DNA of 64,000 nucleotides, taken from assembly GCA_034440575.1 (NCBI GenBank), contig JAOTOL010000885.1:91029-155028 (forward strand). Direction: 5' to 3'. Below are positions 55,757 to 64,000 of this stretch, piece by piece. The number at the start of each line of letters is the position of its first letter. Position 1 is the stretch's first letter. The position numbers were made by a program, and so were the translations under genes. The notes under the pieces are model-generated. The model had not been told where the DNA came from. It searched no databases and saw nothing but the letters and a program-made list of their open reading frames with translations. This DNA comes from Imbricaverruca yamaguchii (lineage: Eukaryota > Arthropoda > Thecostraca > Neoverrucidae).

Positions 55757-56260
55757 GCAGCACGTGTCATCAGCCAACAGACGGCGGCGGCACGTGTCAT
55801 CAGCCAACAGACGGCGGCAGCACGTGTCATCAGTCAACAGACGGCGGCGGCACGTGTCATCAGCCAACAGACGGCGGCGGCACGTGTCATCAGCCAACAG
55901 ACGGCGGCGGTACGTGTCATCAGTCAACAGACGGCGACGGCACGTGTCATCAGTCAACAGACGGCGGCAGCACGTGTCATCAGTCAACAGACGGCGGCAG
56001 CACGTGTCATCAGCCAACAGACGGCGGCGGCACGTGCCCGACTAACTAATGCCACGGGCGGCACGTGTCATCAGTCAACAGACGGCGGCGGCACGTGCCC
56101 GACTAACTAATGACACGTGGCACTGTCAACGGTCTGTAGCACGGCGGAACACGTGACTGACTAACTAATTCCTCAGGCGGCACGTGTCGGAAGTCAGAGG
56201 CATGGCGGCAGCACGCTCCAGACTAACTAATGCCATGCCACAGGGGTCACGTGTCAGCAG
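55757..56260. repeat. 30-bp minisatellite with a CACGTG E-box per unit
   Basis: Unit CACGTGTCATCAGCCAACAG plus ACGGCGGCGG. About ten regular copies run to 56035. Degenerate copies separated by ACTAACTAATG follow, to about 56260. Fifteen CACGTG sites were counted; one regular unit has TACGTG instead. The period is a multiple of three, so artificial frames run through it. Confidence 0.95.
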
Positions 56261-56699
56261 TCATCGGCACGGCGGACAAAACCACCCCGGACCGCGACCG
56301 TGCAGAAGACAGACAAGGAGAGGTCACGAGGCGCTTACCGACCTCTGCCAAAAACGCAAGTTGCTCGAATGAGGAGATCGGTGTTATTCCATCGGAACGA
56401 AATCACGCTCCCAATACCTGCTGCCATCGTGCAGTAAAAAGCATGCTAATCAGCGCGTGGTGGTGGTGTAAGCATGCTAATCAGCGCAAGGCTACTCTCA
56501 GCCGGAACTGCTTGGATCGCCAGCTCCCCGTGTCCGGCCAGTTGGTCTGCCGGAGTAGCCTTCCTCAGCCGACAGGCCGGGGCACGGCACAGTGCGCACC
56601 AGTGGATGCAAACACGCTGGTCCGACATATTTGCAACAGTCAACTCAGCTGCCTCCATAAGGCGCTTACCAAATCACGAGAGAACGCAGCTACAGCGCC
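56261..56699. other. open frames on both strands, unassigned
   Basis: The minus frame 56446-56658 begins MEAAELTVANMSDQRVCIHW and has a Cys cluster (CIHWCALCRAPAC). A longer plus frame overlaps it. Neither has an identifiable domain. Confidence 0.25.
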
Positions 56700-56802
56700 C
56701 CCGTCTGGGTGAAGCCATGTCTGGCTGGGTGAAGCCATGTCTGGCTGGGTGAAGCCATGTCTGGCTGGGTGAAGCCATGTCTGGCTGGGTGAAGCTATAT
56801 CT
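56700..56802. repeat. 20-bp minisatellite, five copies
   Basis: GAAGCCATGTCTGGCTGGGT repeated exactly four times. The fifth has GAAGCTATATCTGC. Confidence 0.95.
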
Positions 56803-57155
56803 GCCTCCTCAGCAGCCCAGTACCGCAGCGGCGGCCATGTTTGCAAGTTCAGCAGGCATGCGCAATGGAAGAGAATGCACCACCTTTGCAAAAGCTGGAA
56901 CAACAAATATCAAACGACAAGCGCAAGCGGCTCTCGGCGTGAAGCGAGCGATCGACTGTGAACCGTCTTTTGACGCAAGTTTCTGTGCGCCTTTGGCAGC
57001 AACATCGACATAAATTTATCGCGGGACCATCACACAGCGCGTTCTATTGTTGGCGCCAGTTTTCGCCCTGAGCCCGATCCAAATGCGAGTGTGTTGGTTA
57101 TTAATTATTCGGCTGGAGTATTTTCGTTCAGAAGTGTGTCCACAGCCGTGTCAAT

Positions 57156-57246
57156 ATGGTGACAGCCCTGCCAAAGTATGGCGTTCACTCACTGCCTGCT
57201 GAGTTGCCAAGGCATAGCAACGCAGCACTCAGCCGTGCCTACAGCG
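57156..57246 (+). CDS. possible short first coding exon
   Basis: An ATG in a fair context (TCAATATGG) opens MVTALPKYGVHSLPAELPRH and then SNAALSRAYS, followed by AGCG/GTAATT, a possible donor. The segment is open upstream only briefly. The peptide is not recognised, and with 30 codons the call is weak. Confidence 0.18.
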
Positions 57247-58989
57247 GTAATTTCCTCCCCTCCAGTTCGCTGGGGCTCTTCCCTAATACGAACTATATTA
57301 TTCTTGGTTTCAACTAAAGCGCTTCATATGCGAGGATAAAGCGCATGTTGAAAAATTGTACATAGCATGGACTGAATTAGATATCATACCTTTTACATTA
57401 ATAATAGGCATGCGATGTTTAGCAACGGGAAAAAAAAACAATGCTACAAAGCATGGCTCTCCGTTATAATTTCCATTCAGCCATGCTCAACTATCAACCC
57501 AATCGCATAATCACAGATATGGCAGTCCAATAGATCAGTCTGTGGGCGAACCTCCTACTCGTAAGTTGCGCTGCCAGTATGTATTGTTCAAGTGGTGCTA
57601 ACTTGGTAGGACTGTCAGATATATCCATGCACGTGATTGACATGCAGTAAGTATGCATTTGCAATGCAATGTACTTCACATCCTCCCGAGCAGGGTTTTT
57701 CAGTCTCCGCTACACGTGCACCAGTGTGCAGCACAAACCATCGTCACGAGCATACACGCATTACACGGAAACACTTGAAATTAGAGCATACACGGAAATT
57801 AGAGCCCGGACGCGCTAACTTCGGGTGTCGTGAGAATGACCCGAACGACAAAGATTATATTCCGTGTACATCACAGAAGCCGTCATACCAGAACTATTCT
57901 GTGCGACTTGGTGTTCGCGGCGACCTGGATGACGTAGAATCTTTGTGACGTAACATATGATCCAGGTCGGACGCATCAAATCTTTTTTTCCCGTACTCGG
58001 TCGAAATTAACAGAAATGTCGCGACAGTTCTGAATGTGAACTTCGCCAAATTGCGTGAGAAGCAAACATATTTCTCGATGACATTTCTGGGTACATGTCA
58101 ACCGTGAATCCCTTGATGGCTGTGAGCCATCTATGAATAAAAAGAAAGCATGACACTAACCTGACTGATACCTAGTTGGTTAGTTATTTGAACTTTACCT
58201 AGGTAGAGTGAAATAAACGCGGTAGAAAGGGGAGTACCCATGTATTACATTTTACGTAAGTCGACATCCTAGCATGATGCTCTAAAACAGAATGCCCACC
58301 AACCGCCGCGCCAGTGCAATGGCTGCCCTACAACGACGAGCACTCGTCGAATGTTTGGTGATGAATCGGGCTTAGGCGCTCGTCGGTCCTACAGTGTCCA
58401 TGATCCTGTCATCTCGTCAAACGTGCCATACTAATTTGCCTGGATGGGCAGGCTGCATAGTATGGTGGACTCGTTATATAATTCGGCATCCCAAAGTGGG
58501 GATGGACGTGGTGGATCAACAGAGTAATTATTGATGAGATAATGGAAATGGTTCATCCACTTTACAAGGGAGTATCGTGATCCATTTTCTGAGTACCTCA
58601 TCATTACCTTATTTTGCAATTGCATAATTGTGTAATCTGTAATATCCGCGCAGTCATTGTGGACAATCTATCGTGATTGTAAACAAAAAGATTCACTTGC
58701 TGCGAGCACACATAGAGCAGATTCGACATGACGTCCCGCAGAGTAGAACATTCTGCGCCCGCTGCGAAAATCTATTGTTGTCCCGAACAGACTGCAATTG
58801 CAGTATTCTCTTCTTTAATTATAGAGCTAATCTCGTCATCTGGTCATACCTCGAGCTCGTAAAGGCGAATGCAAACCAGTTCTCACACAAACCGGTCAAA
58901 TTATAGTTAGTTGCTGGTGCGTGTACGTTTAATTCTTGTGATTTAAGCAGCGTCGTGGAGCACAAAAAGAATCGTATATAAACTGTTTC
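57247..58989. other. 1.7 kb intergenic, no supported gene
   Basis: AT-rich with no recognised domain. A plus frame at 57637-57948 contains RENDPNDKDYIPCTSQKPS, which looks somewhat protein-like. It overlaps an equally open frame and is not called. Confidence 0.35.
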
Positions 58990-59240
58990 TGCCCAGATAG
59001 CTCAGCTGGTTAGAGCCTCGGCCTGCATTTGCATCCTCTATCCTGGCAAGAAAGGGTTCGAGTTACATCACGAGTTCGCGTAGCCCCGGGCTGGAAGGGT
59101 CGGTTGGCAACTGGTCCGGTAAGACCGGGGACGAGCCACCAAGGAGGCCATGTCGGTACATTGACGGCACGTTAAACGCCCGATAAAAATATGCCGTTGA
59201 ACCGGAATTTCCGGATCGGGTGGTGAGGTCGGAACTCACG
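58990..59240 (+). mobile_element. tRNA-derived SINE with intact A and B boxes
   Basis: Starts GCCCAGATAGCTCAGCTGGT, TAGAGC (A box), then GGGTTCGAGTTACAT (B box) about 50 nt on, as in a tRNA head with a slightly enlarged central part. The body (GGTCGGTTGGCAACTGGTCC, TGTCGGTACATTGACGGC, GCCGTTGAACCGGAATTTCC, GGTGGTGAGGTCGGAACTCA) matches 47272-47520. The anticodon arm does not fold well, so this is a SINE and not a tRNA gene. RNA polymerase III promotion from the boxes is expected for such elements. Confidence 0.8.
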
Positions 59241-59779
59241 CAATAAGATCCACTTGACATAGGACACTGGTCCATAAACCTGCCACATAAAACATCAGAC
59301 TAAATTTCCTCCAAAAGTTGTCAGAAGTGCAACTGATAATCGCCGTTAATCTATATGTGTCATCCTGCAATGTCCATTGGCTCCACGTTGTTCCTGAACC
59401 TGGGAGAACCGGGAGCATGCCTCCGCCACAAACCCGGTTAAGATGCATTGTGACAATACTGACGTCATCAGGCCACTTACTATTGTGAAGCTTCTCTCGA
59501 CACTGCCACTGAATCACCAGCTCTGGACCGTCGAGCACCAGCGACTCACGAGCTACAACGCCTCGGGCACCCCCAGTCGCGGGCCACGACGCCGCGAACA
59601 CCAGCGGTCATCAGTTGCGACACTTTAGGCACCACTTGAACTGGTACCTCCGCGATCACCTCAGTCGGTGAGAGGCTTCCATCCTCCGGTACCGAGCCGC
59701 TCAACCACTGTCGACACCGACACGAGTCGGTATCACGGCTGGCGCGCACACCACCACTAGCGTTACGGCTCCACCAGCG
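59241..59779. other. no supported gene; overlapping open frames
   Basis: The minus strand has a 121-codon open frame (59236-59601) with a consensus GTAAGT at about 59475. A plus frame overlaps it. No domain. The frame's end runs into the SINE, so it is not called. Confidence 0.25.
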
Positions 59780-60665
59780 CTACCGTCACGGCGCTACCAC
59801 CGGAGTCACGGCGGCCAGCGTACTCCGTCCGACTGGCGTGTGTCGAACCGCCGCCGCCGCCGCCGCTGCACTGGCGCCGGTGTTGCAGCCGGTCCGCGCA
59901 GGGGCGCCGCCAGCCTCTCCGGCCGTCGGTCAGGAAGGACGCCGCCACCCGGGCCGGCCGCGCGCAGGGGCGCCGCCAGCCCCGCGGCCGACGGCCGGCA
60001 CGGACGCCGGCGCGGCGTCCGACCGCGTACGTCTTCCCACCGGCGGAGCGACGCAGCCGTTATCGTGTGCCGGCCGTCGTGATGCCTGTGGCCGCTCGCG
60101 CTCCTCATCCCGGACGACTCGACCCACGCCGTGGCCGCGTTCCCACCCCCGGCCCCTGGCACCGCCACCCCTGCCGCGCGAGCTGTCCCAGTCGGCCACG
60201 GCGGCGAGCTGGGTTGCACCGGCGCGCAGCCGGGAACCTCATGCCGGATCGCCGCGGCCGCCGACAAACAACTCGTTGAAGCAGATGAGCAGCGTAAACA
60301 AGCAGGCCGGCCGTCCCCTGACTTGAGCAGCGCTGCGCTCCGGCGGCGCCCGGCACGTGGCGGCGCCGTCTCGGGTCGGGAGGGCGGGTGCCGCCGGCGC
60401 GCCCCGGGTCACGGCAGGGCGCACCTCCGGCCGCAGCGACACCAACACCGCTGCCGGCGCTGGTGTTGTTGCACGGCCAACAGGAAGCGTGCCGGTTCGC
60501 GCCACTGGAGACAGCTGCTGTTGCCCGAGGCTGCACGACGGCCTTTCGACACGAGTCACCCAATGGCTGAGCTACAACCAGCTATTCTGGGGAGCGCTTC
60601 GGTAATGTCCGTCCGTGCCTTCCGCCGGTTCAAAGCGCAGCCTCCCATTTGGGTCTAGAAAACGG
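59780..60665. promoter_or_regulatory. CpG island
   Basis: About 880 bp of very high GC with dense CG dinucleotides and a CCG run (59850-59865). All frames are widely open, giving Ala/Arg/Pro-rich peptides, so no coding frame can be trusted. Such islands often mark a promoter or first exon in otherwise AT-rich genomes, but the direction cannot be read. Confidence 0.4.
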
Positions 60666-60959
60666 CGTCGCAGACGTTGTCGAGACGCTCGGCCGAGTTT
60701 AACGACGTTCTTAAAGGTTGTATCGGGATAAGTACCGCAAAACGAGGTGGTCGAGTGAGGGTTTACGTCAAGCATCTACGCCACGTGATCACACGTTGCG
60801 AGTAAATTAAATGCACGGTGTTTCACGTGTGTGTGGATAGACGGTCAGGTGGCCGAGTGTACCGAGGTCGGATATACGAATGAGGAACTCTGAGTCAGGC
60901 AGATTATTCCTAGCCAAACATAAGCAGCAGGATTAAGTCAAGCATTACAGTGACGGTCC

Positions 60960-61740
60960 TGCACCTATAGCGGATCCACGGGCAGGTTCCGCACCAGTGA
61001 CGTATCCAGGGGCGGGACCTGCAACAGTGACGTATCCAGGGGCGGGACCTGCAGCAGTGACGTATCCAGGGGCGGGACCTGCAGCAGTGACGTATCCAGG
61101 GGCGGGACCTGCAACAGTGACGGGTCCAGGGGCAGGTTCCGCACCAGTGACGGTATCCAGGGGCGGGACCTGCAGCAGTGACGGGTCAAGGGGGAGGGGC
61201 CTGCAGCAGTGACGGGTCCAGGGGATGGACCTGCAGCAGTGACGGGTCAAGGGGAGGGGCCTGCAGCAGTGACGGGTCAAGGGGAGGGGTCTGCAGCAGG
61301 GACGTGTCCAGGGGAGGGACCTGCAGCAGTGACGGGTCCAGGGGCGGGACCTGCAGCAGTGACGGGTCAAGGGGAGGGGCCTGCAGCAGTGACGGGTCCA
61401 GGGGTGGGACCTGCAGCAGTGACGGGTCAAGGGGAGGGCCTGCAGCAGTGACGGGTCCAGGGGAGGACCTGCAGCAGTGACGGGTCAAGGGGAGGGGCCT
61501 GCAGCAGTGACGGGTCCAGGGGTGGGACCTGCAGCAGTGACGGGTCCAGGGGCGGGACCTGCAGCAGTGACGGGTCCAGGGGCGGGACCTGCAGCAGTGA
61601 CGGGTCCAGGGGCGGGACCTGCAGCAGTGACGGGCCAAGGGGAGGGGCCTGCAGCAGTGACGGGTCCAGGGGATGTACCTGCAGCAGTGACGGGTCAGGG
61701 GCAGGACCTGCAGCAATGACAGGTCCAGGGAAGGGGCCTG
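60960..61740. repeat. 30-bp minisatellite, about 26 copies
   Basis: Unit GCAGCAGTGACGGGTCCAGG plus GGCGGGACCT, with CAAGGGGAGG and TATCCAGG variants. Early copies carry TGACGTATCC and later ones TGACGGGTC(C/A). Occasional one-base changes alter the register. The period is a multiple of three, so long false frames cross on both strands. Confidence 0.95.
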
Positions 61741-61935
61741 CAGCAGTGACGCGTTCAAGGAAGGTTTCACCACGGTAACAGAGACAGAGCACGCTGCAGT
61801 GACAGGGAGGTAGTCCGCTCCGGTGACTGGGACGGAGCCCGCTGCAGTGACTGGGACGGATCCCGCTCCGGTGACTGGGACGGAGCCTGCTGCAGCAGTG
61901 ACAGAGACGGAGCCGACTCCGGTGAAGGTTCCAGG
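61741..61935. repeat. degenerate 27-bp repeat (GACTGGGACGGA..CCC)
   Basis: GGTGACTGGGACGGAGCC and GCTGCAGTGACTGGGACGGA units recur five or six times. Probably derived from the neighbouring 30-bp array. Confidence 0.7.
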
Positions 61936-62177
61936 AATGTCGCCGCGTCCTGTACGGTCGGTGGCACCGGCCACTTATATGGCGACGCCGTGGTGTCGCG
62001 CGACAGCGAGTCTCACCGCCGCGCCGGCCGGCGGCCCTTTAAAGGGTGTCGGACGGCCACGGCCTGCCGTTGCGGGTCGGCCACAGAAGACGACAGCACG
62101 GGCGGCACATTCTGTGCACGTGCCACCGGGCAAGGCGACTGGTGTCCGGTGTAGTGGCGACTGGCAAGGCGCTAACA
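61936..62177. promoter_or_regulatory. GC-rich block before a candidate start codon
   Basis: GC-rich, CpG-dense sequence leading to the ATG at 62178. It could be 5' untranslated region or promoter. Inference from composition only. Confidence 0.25.
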
Positions 62178-62325
62178 ATGGCTCCGCCGACCGGTCAGCC
62201 AGCGCGGGTCGGGTCGTACGGCAGCGGGGCCTCTTCCGGCGCGGAAAACAACTCTCCAAGTGGCGCCCAAGACCGCAGGCTACGCAACGGAGAAGCGGCC
62301 TCTCAGCTCCGGCTGGGAAGGCAAG
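62178..62325 (+). CDS. candidate first coding exon, function unknown
   Basis: An ATG in good context (GCTAACAATGG, A at -3) opens MAPPTGQPARVGSYGSGASS, GAENNSPSGAQDRRLRNGEA, ASQLRLGRQ. It ends at GGCAAG/GTGCTG, a possible splice donor. Without splicing the frame ends at a TAG at 62352. Third positions are mostly G or C. The Ser/Gly/Ala-rich, basic peptide looks disordered and matches no family I know. The remaining exons would lie beyond 62.4 kb and were not seen. Confidence 0.33.
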
Positions 62326-62379
62326 GTGCTGAAACAAGGCTGCCGATGGGCTAGCTGTGCAATCGGAAACCAGTAAGAG

Positions 62380-62412
62380 GAGGATGTTCGGCTGATCACA
62401 CCGAACATCCTC
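62380..62412. repeat. perfect 12-bp hairpin, 9-nt loop
   Basis: GAGGATGTTCGG (62380-62391), loop CTGATCACA, complement 62401-62412. Confidence 0.8.
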
Positions 62413-63618
62413 ACCAATGCAAAGCCGCATCATTACATAAAAAAGCGTCATCCAATTAAGCCCAGGGGCGAGTTGCATATACTTTCCGACCAAACGACAA
62501 CAATATGACTGGGATACGCTAGGCAGGCTGAGACGAAGATGATCCCCAGAACATTGATTGCGAAAACACGCGTGGGGGGCTCAACCTGTCAGGCTTTAGG
62601 CAGGCACGCGGCAACGACGCCCGGGACCGCCGGGCCAGTTGTGGGCCCGCACCACCTGTTTGAGGTCTACCGGCACTTCCGCTCAATCAATCAATACACC
62701 GCGACGATGCAACGAAGTGGGCGCGCCGACGGGGCCGGACCGCAAAATATTCAGCGTGTCAATTATTCTACATTATTCAGTAGGACTGTGCACCACTGAA
62801 TGACATTTCATCTGCGCATTGGTTAGGTCAATGAGTTTCTATCTGCGCGTTAGTCAGGAGAATGGTTTTATATCTGCACATTAAGCAGGGAAATATGACG
62901 GACCAAATTGACTTCATCTGCAAATTGGATGTGAGCTGATACGATCTAGCTAAACAAATACATGTCATACATCTGTGATTGTTTCTTGCCAATCCAACAT
63001 CTCCCTGTAAACAGATAGAGGTGTCCGAAGCTTTCATCTACCTTCGAGGTAAATCCCTGGCCTCTGCCAAGCCTCGGGCGATTGATGAGTCCAGCAAACA
63101 CCAGGAGACAGCATTTACACGGGGTGTGAATAACCATCGCAGATCTGCTCAGTGGGCACAGCAGCTGGCTAGCTCCAGATCTGGCAGACCAGAGGAGGGG
63201 AGAGGGAGGTGGGAGCGGGGCTGGGAGTAAGAGCAGCTGACTCAGCGCATAGGTGGATGATCCAGGGCGCTGACAGAGCAGCATATTTACTGGCTGGCTG
63301 CACGAGACGGAGAAGAGGGCAGAGTGAAGAAAAGCTGATTCAGCCCATAGCTGGCCGCACGGAAGGGAGGGGTGGGTTGGGGTGGCAATAAAGAGCAGTC
63401 GACTCGGCCCGGAGCTAGCCGCACTGGAAGAGGGGGGGTGCAATAAAGACCAGCTTGCTCAGTCCAAATCTGGGTGGCCTACGGTAGTGACAGAGCGGCA
63501 TGCTACTGGGAGGTGTAGGAAAACGAGCGGTACACTCGGTCTTTGGTACATGGTGCGCTCCCCCCCGATGCTCTGGACTAAGTAAACGGATCAAAGGCTT
63601 TGGCTCGGGAGTAGGTGT
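62413..63618. other. intergenic, no supported gene
   Basis: A plus open frame at 62539-62799 includes GPHHLFEVYRHFRSINQY with G/C third positions but no domain or clear splice sites. 63200-63480 has loosely repeated GGAGGGGAGAGGGAGGTGG and AGCTGACTCAGC phrases. Confidence 0.3.
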
Positions 63619-63622
63619 TTAA

Positions 63623-64000
63623 CACGCGCCCTGGAGGACCTATGAAAATTGCGAGCACTGGAGGTGGGCGGATTCCGCCCCCTAAGATCTCGGCTCTTTT
63701 AAGGCTAGAGCAACAAAATTCGCAGGGTGGATGGGCACGGTAGTGACCTCTACTGTGTGAAAACTGCATGACCTTAGGTCAATATCTTCAAGGTCAAATG
63801 AGGTCAAAATAACACACTTTTCTGGTTTTGCGTGGCTTCGCTTGTCATTGTTATGGATCGCTGTGATTGCATTTAAATGCTCCAAAATTGGCATTAATGA
63901 TGTTTTGGACCTTACCAATGATGCAATACAGATGCCAGATCCGCCATTTGAACTCAGGTCACCTATATAGGAGCACTTTATCAGGTTATTACTTGCTCCA
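63623..64000. mobile_element. piggyBac-like element, second copy (cut by window edge)
   Basis: Starts CACGCGCCCTGGAGG immediately after TTAA (63619-63622). It matches 25213-25595 through the window end, including AAGATCTCGGCTC, AGGTCAAATGAGGTCA (63791-63806), GCGTGGCTTCGCTTGTCAT and CAGATCCGCCATTTGA. The other end lies outside the window. Confidence 0.8.

Noticed and set aside
41693..56260. CRISPR array
   Set aside because: The tandem repeats here are contiguous, without unique spacers, and the host is clearly eukaryotic.
58990..59065. Functional tRNA gene
   Set aside because: A and B boxes are present but the acceptor and anticodon arms do not pair. The sequence continues into a body shared with another locus, so it is a SINE.
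59806..60658. Long Ala/Arg/Pro-rich ORFs in the CpG island
   Set aside because: All six frames are open because of extreme GC content, so no frame can be preferred.
61186..61974. 262-codon minus frame over the 30-bp array
   Set aside because: Low-complexity repeat translation with no start or domain evidence.

Overview
This is a gene-poor, repeat-dense stretch of an animal nuclear genome. There is no bacterial-style gene packing. Spliced exons, non-LTR retrotransposons, tRNA-derived SINEs and many minisatellites point to an invertebrate, most likely an arthropod. The firmest gene evidence is two consecutive exons of the cAMP-dependent protein kinase catalytic subunit (PKA-C) on the minus strand (62 bp at 6039-6100 and 129 bp at 4595-4723). 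Their sizes and phases fit the family's conserved exon structure, and the encoded residues look arthropod-like. The downstream kinase exons are not recognisable at lower coordinates. A CpG-rich block at 6730-7160, upstream of these exons, is a possible 5' exon or promoter.

Layout. 1-3.2 kb: pentamer satellite, 64-bp and 33-bp minisatellites, and a perfect hairpin. 4.6-7.2 kb: PKA-C. 9.4 kb: a SINE. 11.4-15 kb: a decayed CR1-like LINE (ORF1 with coiled coil and SGNH esterase; ORF2 with endonuclease and reverse transcriptase). 16-32 kb: mostly unique AT-rich sequence with AT microsatellites, a 966-bp piggyBac-like element flanked by TTAA (25.2-26.2 kb) and a second MITE family (26.9-27.4 kb). 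32.4-32.9 kb: a candidate exon whose 5' splice site sits inside a 33-bp tandem array, so the donor is present seven times. 38-40.2 kb and 47.8-49.7 kb: two different decayed LINEs with RNase H domains. 40-62 kb: an exceptional concentration of GC-rich minisatellites (periods 18, 20, 25, 30, 32, 35, 42, 43, 44, 49 and 50 bp).

Short exon-like open frames lie between the arrays. They include a likely LDL-receptor class A repeat (46126-46285, plus), a CUB-like segment (about 44979-45251, minus) and a possible first coding exon at 62178. I cannot join these into genes. Random open frames of this size are common, so apart from the PKA-C exons most exon calls are tentative. No defence system, operon, CRISPR array or complete host gene is visible.

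The main points worth a second look are the tandem splice donors, conserved nuclear-receptor (DR4) and CRE sites inside the MITEs, a 15-site E-box array, a minisatellite that reverses orientation around a 20-bp palindrome, and several perfect short hairpins.
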